Assembly (NCBI GenBank): GCA_017626145.1
Contig: JAGAJK010000079.1
Span: forward strand, 1-42,339
Direction: 5' to 3'
Source: Clostridia bacterium
GTDB taxonomy: Bacteria > Bacillota > Clostridia > RGIG6154
DNA: 42,339 nt
A program made the position numbers and the translations under genes. The notes under the pieces were generated by a model. It searched no databases. It saw only the letters and a list, made by a program, of their open reading frames with translations, and was not told where the DNA came from. This document shows positions 18,501 to 26,937 of this stretch, one piece after another. Every line of letters starts with the position of its first letter. The stretch's first letter is position 1.

Positions 18501-19616
18501 GATGCGGTATTAAATGCCGACGATATGGGTGCTTTCTATAACGGCAGAAATATTACATCACGAGGAAACAAGATGTACTTTAACTATTTCCATGATTTAG
18601 GACCTAAGATTTCAGTAGGTAACCACGGTGTTCAGGCGGTATACTTTGATGACTTTCAGAGCTGGTCCCACGTTGCGGGAAATATTTTCGAAAACATCAA
18701 GGGCAGAGTTTTTGCCTGTGCAGGAAGCCATAATGTATTTACAAACAACATTTTCATAAATGCAGGCGATATAGGCTCCTTTGGCCGTTCCTACGATTAC
18801 GGCGGCGGTAATGCTGCATGGTATGCAGGTTTATGGGCATCACTGGAGGAGGTTCCTTATACAAGTGATATATGGCTCGAGCAGTATCCTGAAATTGCAG
18901 AGGTTGTAGATGACAAGGGTCAGCTTGATGTTTGCAGAAACATTCGTGTTACCGATAACATTTTAATTGATACAGAAGATCCTGAAATTAAGGGTGAGGT
19001 TTCCGCAACCTTTACATATGACCGTAACCTTGTATATGATGACCCCGGTTTTGTTGATATGGAAAACAGAAATTATCTCTTAAAGCCTGATGCACAGATA
19101 TTTAAGGATAACCCTTCTTTTCAGCCAATACCTTTCACAAGAATAGGTATGTACACAGACAGAGCAAAAATGCGTGTAATGGATTCGGGCGTGTTTATGG
19201 TTGATTCACCTTATGCGTTTATCGGCGGAGAAAAGACGGAAAAATCAGGCATTGTAATTGAAAATGAAGTACCTTATGTGTCACTTAGAACACTTGCAGC
19301 AATCGTAGGTGCGGAGGTTTCCTTCGATGCCGAAACAAATGAAATCAAGGTTTCAACAGAATCAAAGATTGTTACATTTAAAGATGGCGAAACTGAAAAG
19401 CTTCAGGTAAATCAGAAAGAAAATGTTCTTTTAAAGCCTGTAGTAAACATAAATGATTCAAATTACTTGTCATTATATGATTTTGCCAAGATATTTGATA
19501 TGTATGTGCTTAATTTTGATAATATCTACGTTCTTGCTGAAATGGAAAACTTACTTGATGAAAATGCGGATGCGGAACTTATCAGATATTACAAGGATGA
19601 GTTAACGATATATTAA
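15552..19616 (+). CDS. Secreted SGNH esterase / beta-helix / amine-oxidase-N-like multidomain protein
   Basis: 1354-aa exported protein. Signal peptide 1-23 (cleavage after SVSA). Residues about 30-440 form a sialate O-acetylesterase-like SGNH domain, with nucleophile Ser125 in GGQSNM, a WYQGE block at 240-244 and catalytic-type His in IHPYMK near 341. From about 521 a right-handed beta-helix begins (ILYVATDGSDSNNGS, then ARYPNDGF and GAIPRNW), of the kind in pectate-lyase-like and GH141-like enzymes. The C-terminus (about 1215-1345; YVSLRTLAAIVGAEVSFD) is a copper-amine-oxidase-N-like domain, often a wall-associated module. AGGAGG precedes the ATG. Likely role: deacetylate and cleave an acetylated plant or mucosal polysaccharide outside the cell. 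Substrate not determinable. Confidence 0.85.
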   Translation: MKRVTALMIALILVLSCFVSVSAASSITLPDLISNNMLIQCDAPIKLWGYGGTSGEQLVVIFEDEEGEEVNSGQTVIGDEGFNITLPAMEAGGPYTIRFLGSDGGKLASVNNVLIGDLFLHGGQSNMAYQINKTPIDIAERVTPKNTNGQIRVFVNSSAKSEYEMDMKGQWIIADENLSDYSAVGYGALEKIYDYIKTPVGGICSAVGGAGMGKFSSRNEDLFQTRLAPALQFNLKGVMWYQGETDAVYRSTSDEFVEKYKQLISLVREENKNEKLPFLLVQHQPSPWKEIKSDNVNYRITDFSDLRIGIANACEVIENTDMAVAVDLSVAKYMNRGQEPIHPYMKKPLADRLGLLALDVIYGEDVQGKSPSYTGYSIDGNKLKVTVKDAYDGLKTADGSEAAGFMVAGADGVYYEASATLSGNEIIISSDKVSSPVSASYGYEKHRYPYTDIENEEDLKTAPTTPELPANVVNSANLPLAAFDTTQSLGETYSNSGSEETDNSVQMPDIVPVTGSSDKTILYVATDGSDSNNGSINSPFATIVKARDTIKQMKLKGTIGKDGAVVYVRGGKYQILKQIDFTKEDSGTKDAPITYRAYPGEQVDFVGGIDIAFDQFKPVTDTNILSKLVDETAKSKLVSINLKDLGLEEIPLPELIGQYSYTYGMAELYDHPKPTYAAAELMVNGQIQTLARYPNDGFMEISDIVHEGAIPRNWADDKKESADYVKPEDRFNDPFTIVIDDDRLQHWEGVEDMIIYGRFYVAWADQSVYVANVDPVKKTITSTHPSCYGITIGQPVYVFNLIEEIDMPGEYYIDKNSGELYYYPVKGTIEEVKLTTLTDPMFAFGDCEYINLKDFHLSFMRGGAISFNGSRNCEVEGVDIEYTGKMAINGENSYNCRVANSYIHNVNGGILFSCGDRATLTPGNIVIENNEFFECDRIQKAYMRACEVKGVGNIIRFNKMHGSEQTITGYTGNNHHFCYNEIYDAVLNADDMGAFYNGRNITSRGNKMYFNYFHDLGPKISVGNHGVQAVYFDDFQSWSHVAGNIFENIKGRVFACAGSHNVFTNNIFINAGDIGSFGRSYDYGGGNAAWYAGLWASLEEVPYTSDIWLEQYPEIAEVVDDKGQLDVCRNIRVTDNILIDTEDPEIKGEVSATFTYDRNLVYDDPGFVDMENRNYLLKPDAQIFKDNPSFQPIPFTRIGMYTDRAKMRVMDSGVFMVDSPYAFIGGEKTEKSGIVIENEVPYVSLRTLAAIVGAEVSFDAETNEIKVSTESKIVTFKDGETEKLQVNQKENVLLKPVVNINDSNYLSLYDFAKIFDMYVLNFDNIYVLAEMENLLDENADAELIRYYKDELTIY

Positions 19617-19631
19617 GAAGGGGAATGAAAA

Positions 19632-22600
19632 ATGTTGAAAAAAAGTATTAGTATTTTAGTAGTAATTTGCATGTTACTTACTTGTGTTCCTGCTTTAAGC
19701 TTTGCTTCCGAAGCAGAGGTAAGTAAATGCGATATGCCAATGGGCGAAGTTTTAAATGCCCGGTTTTTCGAAGGTAATACCTGCGGTTTTGAGCTTTTAA
19801 ATGCACAAACAGGTGCGGCTGTTACAACAGTGCCTGAAAGTGAAGGCTCTGAAAATTATGTGCTTAAATATACCGCAACCAAGCATAATGACGGTGCAAC
19901 AAGTGTTAATGGCGGTGCTGAACACATTGCCATTAAAGTAAACGGTGATGAAGGTATTAAATTTGTTGACGGAAGAAACATCATCATTGAAACAAAGTTC
20001 AAGAAAACTGCTGAAACAGCAAGATTGTATTTTAAATACAACATTAATCCTAAGGATAATTATAAGGAAGAAACAGCAAACTTGTTTACAATTCTTTCAA
20101 TCTGGCATGACGGTGTAGTTAAATATGCAAACGGCACCAGCACAGGAGATAACACACAGGTTGCAATGGCTAATTCTTCGCTTGCAGGCTACGGAACAAG
20201 CTGGGTTACTTCAAAAACAGTAATTAAGGGTGCATCCTTACTTGCAGATATTTATTTATACGGTGAAGACGGAACTTTAATAGAAACAATCGAAAATGCA
20301 AGCCTTAAGCAACCATCAGGCAGAACATCACTTGATCCTTCAGAAGCTCTTTATATTGAAGAAGCAACACATTTAAAGACACTTTCATTCAGAGGAAGAA
20401 AAGATGCAACTGATGTTTTAGTTGATTATGTTAAGGTTTCTGTAGAGGAAGAAGCAAAGGTAAATGCACCTGCAGTTATGCCTCTTTCAGGAAAATTTGA
20501 TGTAAATTTCGATGCAGTAACAGTTATTTCAAATGTTGCAGACTATTTTAAGCTTTACAATGAAGACGGCACTTTGGTTGAAGATGCAGAATTAACAGTT
20601 AATGGTAATAAGCTTACATTTGATTTAGGGTCTGTTCAGGCAGAAGGTGCAAAGTACGTTTTAAAGGTTGACAAAGCTTCTCTTGCCGACTATGGATATG
20701 TTTTTGAAGATGAAACAACAGATTATGAAATTACTGCATCAGCGTACTACGTAAATGCAGATTTCGGTGCCGGCGACAACGGCGGCTTTGAACTTCTTAA
20801 CAATCTTGAAGCAACAAGCATTTCAACAGAACCGATTGCAGAAAATTCAGAAAATTATGTTCTTAAATATTCTGCTGCAAACCACACATTAAACGGTACC
20901 TTAGCACAGGGTGGCGACGAACATATCGTAGTTAAGGTAAACGGTGACGCAGGTATTGAATACAAGGAAAATCAGAACATTGTAGTAGAAGCAAGATTTA
21001 AAAAGAATTCCGAAAACGGAAGAGTTTACTTCAAGCACAACATCAAGGTTAACGAAGCAAACGAAGAAGGCTACAACCTGTTCTCAATTGCGGCAATTTT
21101 CAACGGTACATCAGACGGTGTAAGATACCCATCAGGCTTCTCTGCAGTATCAGGTGTTGAAAATCTTCAGGTTAGTATGACAAAGCTTTCAGGCTATTCT
21201 GCAGGCTACGATGACAAGTACCTTACAGTTAAGGCTGTTATAAAGGGCAATACACACAAGGCAGACCTTTATTTCTACGATGAAAACGGCGAAAATGAAA
21301 CAATAATTGAAAATGCAGAGCTTGGTATTCCTACAGGCAGAGAAAACAACGTAAACGATACACACTTAAAGACATTGGCATTCAGAACAAGAAATGCGGC
21401 AACAGATGTTTATGTTGACTATGTAAAGGTATCCGTAACACAGGAAGCTGAAGTTAATGTTCCTGCAATCATGTCTCTTAATGGTGAGTTCAATGTTAAA
21501 TTCGTTGCAGAAGATACACCTGAAAATATCGGTGAATACTTCGAAATTTACAACTCATTAAACGAGCTTGTTGGCTTTAGCACAGTATCAGAAGATGACA
21601 CCGTTTCATTTAAGCTTGAAAAAGCTCCCGCTGAAGGTGAAAAATTCACAGTAAGAGTTAATAAGGAAGCTCTCGGTTTCCTCGGCTATAACTTTGCAGA
21701 CGAAGCAACCGATTATTCTGTTAAAGCAACAAAATATATAATTAACGATAATTTCGGTGAAAACGACTTAAACGGCTGGGCACTTAAAACAAGCACATTC
21801 GGTACATTAGGTACAGAATTAATTGCAGATAACAACTATGCTTTAAAGCTTGGTCTTGTAAATTCAGGATATATCTGGCAGGATAACAACTATGCATACA
21901 AAGCATTTGACGATATAGCATACGAAGAAGGAACAGATATTGTAATTAAAACAAAATTCAAGTACACAGATGATAACAAGGGTACAGCAGATGCACCAAA
22001 CACAACATGTGCAAGAACATACTTTAAATTTAACGTTCCCGAAACAGAAGTATACGGTAAGAACGTATTCAGTTTCTTTGAAGTAAAGGCTGATAACGGT
22101 TTTGCAATTGCAGACGGTAACAGCACAACTGCAACAGGAGAGTTTACAACAGAATATACATCAGGCAGCTACAAGGATGATAACAAAGCAAATGTTGAAA
22201 ATATGTGGTTTGACGTAACAATCAAAATCCACGGAACAACACAGACAGCATCAATCTATGTAACAGATGAAAACAAAAACGTAGTAGTAGACGCTGCTGC
22301 AGCAGACCTTACTCAGGATGCAACATATACAGATTTTGCAACGGATGCACTTAAAAACCTTGCATTCAGATTAAGACACGATTTATCTACAGTATTGGTT
22401 GACTACGTTAAGGTTTACAAGGAAAAACCCGTGAACTTTACAGTTCCCGAAATTATAGCTCTTGACGGTGAACTTGATGTTGCATTTGATATGGAAAATG
22501 TAACAGAAGAAATCGCCGATTGCTTCAAGCTTTACGATGATGCAGGTAATGTTGCAGAATCAACAGTCAGCGGAAATAAAATCAGCTATGCATTGGGTCA

Positions 22601-24761
22601 GCAGACTGAAGGCACAAAGTATGTTTTAAATGTTGACACAGATGCCCTTGCAAATATGGGCTACGCAATTAAGGGCATTGAAGATGAATATGAAATAACA
22701 GCTTCAGCTTACTACGTAAATGCAAACTTCGGTGCAAACGATAACGGCGGCTTTGAACTTCTTAATAACCTTGAAGCATCAAGCATTTCAACAGAAGCAA
22801 TTGAAGAGAATTCAGAAAACTATGTTCTTAAGTATCAAGCGGCAAACCATACATTAAACGGTACTTTAGCTCAGGGTGGCGACGAACATATCGTAGTTAA
22901 GGTAAACGGAGACGCAGGTATTGAATACAAGGAAAATCAGGACATCATAGTAGAGGCAAGATTTAAAAAGAATTCTGAAAGCGGAAGAGTTTACTTCAAG
23001 CACAACATCAAGGTTAACGAAGCAAACGAAGAAGGCTACAACCTGTTCTCAATTGCAGCAATTTTCAACGGCACATCAGACGGTGTAAGATATCCTGAAA
23101 AATTCTCAGCTGTAGCAGGTGTTGAAAATCTTCAGGTTGGTATGGCAAAGGTTACAGGCTACGCAACCGGCTATAATGACAAGTACCTTACAGTTAAGGC
23201 TGTTATAAAGGGTAACACACATAAAGCTGACCTTTATTTCTACGATGAAAACGGCGAAAACGAAACAATTATTAAGGATGCAGAGCTTGGTATTCCTACA
23301 GGCAGAGAAAACAACGTAAACGATACACACTTAAAGACATTGGCATTCAGAACAAGAAATGCGGCAACAGATGTTTATGTTGACTATGTAAAGGTATACA
23401 AGCAGACATCAATCAGTCTTGACTTTGACGGTAAGATTATCGACAAGAACGGAAATATGTACATCTGGGCAGATGCAGACACACTTGATATAATTTATCC
23501 ACACATTCAGCTTGTTGACAGCGAAAACAAGGAAGTTGAAATTGCAACTGAGATAATGGGTGACGGTTCTGTTAAGATTGACCCTATAGACGCACTTGAA
23601 ATCGGCACATACACATTAAAGGTTGACACAAAGGCTCTTGAAGCTTATGCAATTGATGAATCAGAAATTACAGTAGATGTAAGAGACAATACTCTTTCTT
23701 ACAGCGAAAGCTTTGAAGATGACCACGAATGGGTACTTAATACCTTCTCGATGGGGGAAGCAACAGATGCAGCACAGACAGTAGAAAAAGAAGGCGAAAA
23801 CAGCTTCCTCCGTGTTAGCCTTACAAAGCAGAAATCAATGAAGAACGGCGTTACAACCGCTTACAAATTCGGTGATAACGGCTTTGTTATGGACAGTGAC
23901 GGCTACACAGTAATTGAAGCAAAGCTTCGTACAAATTCAAATAGTTTCAGAAAATACTTTAAGTTCAACACAGATTACGATAACGGCTTCTTTGCAAACA
24001 CAAGAACATTATTTGCACTTGATTACCCCGAAGCAGGCAAAATCAGCTACTTTGCATTAAGACAGAACATAAAGAGCGAAAACGCATCTGCATATTATCA
24101 GGGTGCAGGAACAGCGTTGGAAGAATATGCTTTCGATAAGTGGTACACAGTAAGAGCAGTTTTCGACAACAAGGAACGCACAGGAAAATACTATATGCTT
24201 GACGAAAACGGTAAAGTTGTTGCAGAATCAGAAAAAATCAGTATGAATGATTCTGAACCTCAGGACTTCACTGAATATGGTGCAGCTAACTGGTATAACT
24301 TTGCTGACCACAACATTACAGACCGTGAACAGCTTCGTTACATTGATGAGCTTGCATTTGTTTTAAGAAACACACCAACACTTACAGAGGCAGAAACACT
24401 TGATATCGATGACGTTAAGCTTTACAATACAAAATCTCTTGAAGGTATTGTAGCAGATAAAGCAACACTCGGCTTAAAGAAAGACGGTGTTGATTTTGAA
24501 GGCGACCTTGTGGCAGGAACATATTATCCAAAGGCTGATATAGAGCTTGCTTCAAGCAAAGACCTTACACTTATTGCTGTTCTTTACAATGGCGATACAA
24601 TCGAAAATATGGTAGCATATCCGTTTAATGGTTCAACAGGCGAAGTTGTTGCAGACAAAGCATTGGTAATTGACGATGCAACAGACTGCAAAATTAAATT
24701 ATTCCTCTGGAATTCACTTGAAGGTATGGCTCCTGTTTGCGGATCGTTGGAATTTCATTGA
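19632..24761 (+). CDS. Giant secreted lectin-like repeat protein, ends at in-frame TGA before a beta-helix
   Basis: 1709 aa to the TGA. Signal peptide about 1-26. Then five concanavalin/LamG-like jelly-roll modules (about 35-275, 369-600, 703-935, 1024-1255, 1352-1600), mostly separated by Ig-like (SbsA/Big-type) domains ending YVLKVD or similar. Modules 2 and 4 are almost identical. Each jelly roll ends with a ThL-KTLxFR then VDYVKV strand. The tail (about 1610-1709) resembles a clostridial domain ending FLWNSLEGMAPVC. Expected role: surface capture of polysaccharide. AAGGGG precedes the ATG, 15 nt after the previous gene. The reading frame continues past the TGA (24759-24761) directly into a beta-helix domain without a frame change; see the next feature. 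Confidence 0.85.
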   Translation: MLKKSISILVVICMLLTCVPALSFASEAEVSKCDMPMGEVLNARFFEGNTCGFELLNAQTGAAVTTVPESEGSENYVLKYTATKHNDGATSVNGGAEHIAIKVNGDEGIKFVDGRNIIIETKFKKTAETARLYFKYNINPKDNYKEETANLFTILSIWHDGVVKYANGTSTGDNTQVAMANSSLAGYGTSWVTSKTVIKGASLLADIYLYGEDGTLIETIENASLKQPSGRTSLDPSEALYIEEATHLKTLSFRGRKDATDVLVDYVKVSVEEEAKVNAPAVMPLSGKFDVNFDAVTVISNVADYFKLYNEDGTLVEDAELTVNGNKLTFDLGSVQAEGAKYVLKVDKASLADYGYVFEDETTDYEITASAYYVNADFGAGDNGGFELLNNLEATSISTEPIAENSENYVLKYSAANHTLNGTLAQGGDEHIVVKVNGDAGIEYKENQNIVVEARFKKNSENGRVYFKHNIKVNEANEEGYNLFSIAAIFNGTSDGVRYPSGFSAVSGVENLQVSMTKLSGYSAGYDDKYLTVKAVIKGNTHKADLYFYDENGENETIIENAELGIPTGRENNVNDTHLKTLAFRTRNAATDVYVDYVKVSVTQEAEVNVPAIMSLNGEFNVKFVAEDTPENIGEYFEIYNSLNELVGFSTVSEDDTVSFKLEKAPAEGEKFTVRVNKEALGFLGYNFADEATDYSVKATKYIINDNFGENDLNGWALKTSTFGTLGTELIADNNYALKLGLVNSGYIWQDNNYAYKAFDDIAYEEGTDIVIKTKFKYTDDNKGTADAPNTTCARTYFKFNVPETEVYGKNVFSFFEVKADNGFAIADGNSTTATGEFTTEYTSGSYKDDNKANVENMWFDVTIKIHGTTQTASIYVTDENKNVVVDAAAADLTQDATYTDFATDALKNLAFRLRHDLSTVLVDYVKVYKEKPVNFTVPEIIALDGELDVAFDMENVTEEIADCFKLYDDAGNVAESTVSGNKISYALGQQTEGTKYVLNVDTDALANMGYAIKGIEDEYEITASAYYVNANFGANDNGGFELLNNLEASSISTEAIEENSENYVLKYQAANHTLNGTLAQGGDEHIVVKVNGDAGIEYKENQDIIVEARFKKNSESGRVYFKHNIKVNEANEEGYNLFSIAAIFNGTSDGVRYPEKFSAVAGVENLQVGMAKVTGYATGYNDKYLTVKAVIKGNTHKADLYFYDENGENETIIKDAELGIPTGRENNVNDTHLKTLAFRTRNAATDVYVDYVKVYKQTSISLDFDGKIIDKNGNMYIWADADTLDIIYPHIQLVDSENKEVEIATEIMGDGSVKIDPIDALEIGTYTLKVDTKALEAYAIDESEITVDVRDNTLSYSESFEDDHEWVLNTFSMGEATDAAQTVEKEGENSFLRVSLTKQKSMKNGVTTAYKFGDNGFVMDSDGYTVIEAKLRTNSNSFRKYFKFNTDYDNGFFANTRTLFALDYPEAGKISYFALRQNIKSENASAYYQGAGTALEEYAFDKWYTVRAVFDNKERTGKYYMLDENGKVVAESEKISMNDSEPQDFTEYGAANWYNFADHNITDREQLRYIDELAFVLRNTPTLTEAETLDIDDVKLYNTKSLEGIVADKATLGLKKDGVDFEGDLVAGTYYPKADIELASSKDLTLIAVLYNGDTIENMVAYPFNGSTGEVVADKALVIDDATDCKIKLFLWNSLEGMAPVCGSLEFH
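20736..21431 (+). repeat. Long internal direct repeat, copy 1
   Basis: About 696 bp encoding lectin-like module 2. It recurs at 22701-23396 with very high identity and no visible indel (constant offset 1965 bp, 655 codons). The module between the copies is divergent. Confidence 0.9.
22701..23396 (+). repeat. Long internal direct repeat, copy 2
   Basis: Encodes lectin-like module 4. Differences from copy 1 are scattered, mostly synonymous or conservative, with clusters at the start and near 23096-23170. Suggests recent duplication or gene conversion. Confidence 0.9.
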
Positions 24762-26909
24762 CTGAACAGGGGAAGCTTCAAAGTTTATGTTGACTCCGAA
24801 AGCGGTAGCGATACCGCTTCGGGTCTTTCCCCGGAAGAAGCTTTAAAATCTGTTGAGGCGGCATATAACAAAGTTAATAATACCATCAACAGTGAAGAAA
24901 TTTACGACGCTGAAATACTTTTAATGGAAGGAACATATTCTCCCGTTACTTTAAGTAATGACAGCGATGTTAATATAACACTTTCTTCATACAACGGTGA
25001 AAATGCAAGAATTATGGGAGCGACAGCTCTTTCTCTAAAGGATGCAAAGGCGGTTACAGATTCGAAGATTCTTGGCAGACTTTCCGATACAAATGCACAA
25101 AGCAAGCTTTACTGCATAGATATTTCTCATCTTAAGGATTCTCTTCCCGGACTTTCACTTCCCGGTGCATACAATCTTAAAAGTGCATTTGCCAAATACG
25201 GTTCAAGATTTGGCGTAACGTATCCTTATATAACAACAACCTGCGAAGTATTTTTCGAAAATGATATTATGACGAATGCAAGATATCCTAATGACGGATA
25301 TTTGAATACAAATACATTTGCGGTAAATTATATAGGCGCAATCCCACGAAACTGGGAGGATGACTATAAGAATAAGGATGTATACGTTCCCGACGAGGTT
25401 GACGAAAACGGAAAATACCTTCGTGATATAACAGATGGCTTTAAACTCGGCTACAACGATGAAAGAGCAGATAACTGGACAAATGCCCCCGATGCACTTA
25501 TGTTCGGTTACTGGGGTAACGGTTGGGCGACACAGACCGTTCCCGTGAAAAGCATTGACGTACAAAACAACGTGCTTACATCACTTCATCCGAGTAATTA
25601 CGGCGTTTCAGACAGTATGAGATTCTATATATATAATCTCCTTGAAGAAATCGATACAGAGGGAGAATACTATATAGACAGAGAAAATTATAAATTATAT
25701 TTCTACCGTTCGGCAGAAATGACAGACGATAAGAATATTTATATTTCTCTTTCCGACAGTCCGCTTGTTAAAATAAACAAGTCAAAAAATATTACGGTTA
25801 AGGATATTACATTAACTGCATCAAGAGGAAATGGTATTGCGGTTAACAATTCAAGTAATATTAACATTTTAAACTGTAGTATTTTAAACACAGCAAATAA
25901 TGCTGTTTCTATGGACTATGTAACCGATTGCACAATTGACGGTTGCACAATTAAAGACGTAAACGGCGGTATAATTGTTTCTCACGCAGGAGATGTTAAA
26001 ACTCTTACTGAGGGCAGAAACGTAATAAGCAATAACACAATTTCAAGATTCGCAAGAATCAATAAAACTTATAAATACGCCGCTAACGTAAACGGTGTAG
26101 GAAATAAGATAATACATAATAAAATAAGTGATACCGAGCATACGGCAATCGGCTTTGGCGGTTGTAACAATGAAATATCTTATAACGATATTTCCAACGT
26201 ATGTCAGGAGGTTAACGACGCAAGTGCCATCTATGTCGGCAGAAGCTGGATTAACAGAGGCAATATTATAAAGCATAATTACATTCACGACATTTATCCC
26301 GATGAAGCTGTAGCAGAGTCTTCACCCTGCTCAGGTATATACTTTGACGACCATTATGCCGACGGTAATGTTTACGGTAACATATTTGTCAACATTTCAG
26401 GCTATGGCGTAAAGCTTCACGGCGGACGTGAAATAAATGTAGAGAATAATATTTTTGTTAACTGCAGTAAGAATTCTGCATATTTCAACAACTACGGTGC
26501 AAATTACAGCTATTATCTTGAAGAGGCAGGCGGAGACGAAGAGGTTGCAATGGCAAATTATGCCGTTAAGTTCTTAAACCAGGAAAACTCCCTTAATAAC
26601 GCTCTTTCAACCTATGACGATGCTGTATGGAGCGAACGCTTCCCTGAATTCTGGTCTATGGCAAAAACCAATCCTACAGAATTCAGAAAGCAAAGCTATA
26701 ACACTTATTTAAACAATATCGAATTAAATTCAGAACTTTTTGTTCACAGATATTATTACGACAAGCAGGACTTAACAACTGAGGATGCGTACTCGGCAAC
26801 CTCGGAGGATTTCGTTGATTACGAAGGCGGCAACTTTAATTTAACTGATGCCGCAAAAGCTAAATTTACGGAATTTATTCCTGTAGATTTCTTGGCAATT
26901 AAGAAATAA
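24762..26909 (+). CDS. Right-handed beta-helix protein without its own start; same frame as upstream gene
   Basis: The frame is open from the codon after the TGA at 24759 (715 codons). The first ATG is at 24924, but the domain clearly begins earlier: FKVYVDSESGSDTASG, encoded at about 24777-24824, matches the YVATDGSDSNNGS opening of the beta-helix in the 15552 gene. There is no in-frame ATG, GTG or TTG between 24762 and 24923, no Shine-Dalgarno before 24924 and no signal peptide. Shared blocks with the 15552 protein include ARYPNDGY, GAIPRNW and EYYIDRE, so this is a paralogous lyase/hydrolase-type helix. It is either the lost C-terminus of a 2425-residue lectin-enzyme or is made by readthrough. 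A start at 24924 would give 661 aa lacking the first strands and export signal. Confidence 0.75.
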   Translation: MNRGSFKVYVDSESGSDTASGLSPEEALKSVEAAYNKVNNTINSEEIYDAEILLMEGTYSPVTLSNDSDVNITLSSYNGENARIMGATALSLKDAKAVTDSKILGRLSDTNAQSKLYCIDISHLKDSLPGLSLPGAYNLKSAFAKYGSRFGVTYPYITTTCEVFFENDIMTNARYPNDGYLNTNTFAVNYIGAIPRNWEDDYKNKDVYVPDEVDENGKYLRDITDGFKLGYNDERADNWTNAPDALMFGYWGNGWATQTVPVKSIDVQNNVLTSLHPSNYGVSDSMRFYIYNLLEEIDTEGEYYIDRENYKLYFYRSAEMTDDKNIYISLSDSPLVKINKSKNITVKDITLTASRGNGIAVNNSSNINILNCSILNTANNAVSMDYVTDCTIDGCTIKDVNGGIIVSHAGDVKTLTEGRNVISNNTISRFARINKTYKYAANVNGVGNKIIHNKISDTEHTAIGFGGCNNEISYNDISNVCQEVNDASAIYVGRSWINRGNIIKHNYIHDIYPDEAVAESSPCSGIYFDDHYADGNVYGNIFVNISGYGVKLHGGREINVENNIFVNCSKNSAYFNNYGANYSYYLEEAGGDEEVAMANYAVKFLNQENSLNNALSTYDDAVWSERFPEFWSMAKTNPTEFRKQSYNTYLNNIELNSELFVHRYYYDKQDLTTEDAYSATSEDFVDYEGGNFNLTDAAKAKFTEFIPVDFLAIKK
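24800..24819 (+). promoter_or_regulatory. GNRA-loop hairpin just after the in-frame TGA
   Basis: AAGCGGTA pairs perfectly with TACCGCTT around a GCGA tetraloop. It lies 38 nt after the TGA, inside the coding frame of the beta-helix. It could modulate readthrough or be chance; no function is proven. Confidence 0.3.
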
Positions 26910-26937
26910 ATTTACAGAAAGGAAGGTCAGGTATAAG

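Noticed and set aside
24759-24761. Genome-wide reassignment of TGA to a sense codon
   Set aside because: Several genes here end cleanly at TGA with family-correct lengths (ntpD, ntpA, the AraC at 10449), and the last two ntp junctions use overlapping ATGA.
24759-24819. Selenocysteine insertion at the in-frame TGA
   Set aside because: The hairpin loop is about 46 nt from the TGA, beyond the usual bacterial SECIS distance, and a selenocysteine in a lectin-to-helix linker has no known precedent. No selenoprotein machinery is in the window.
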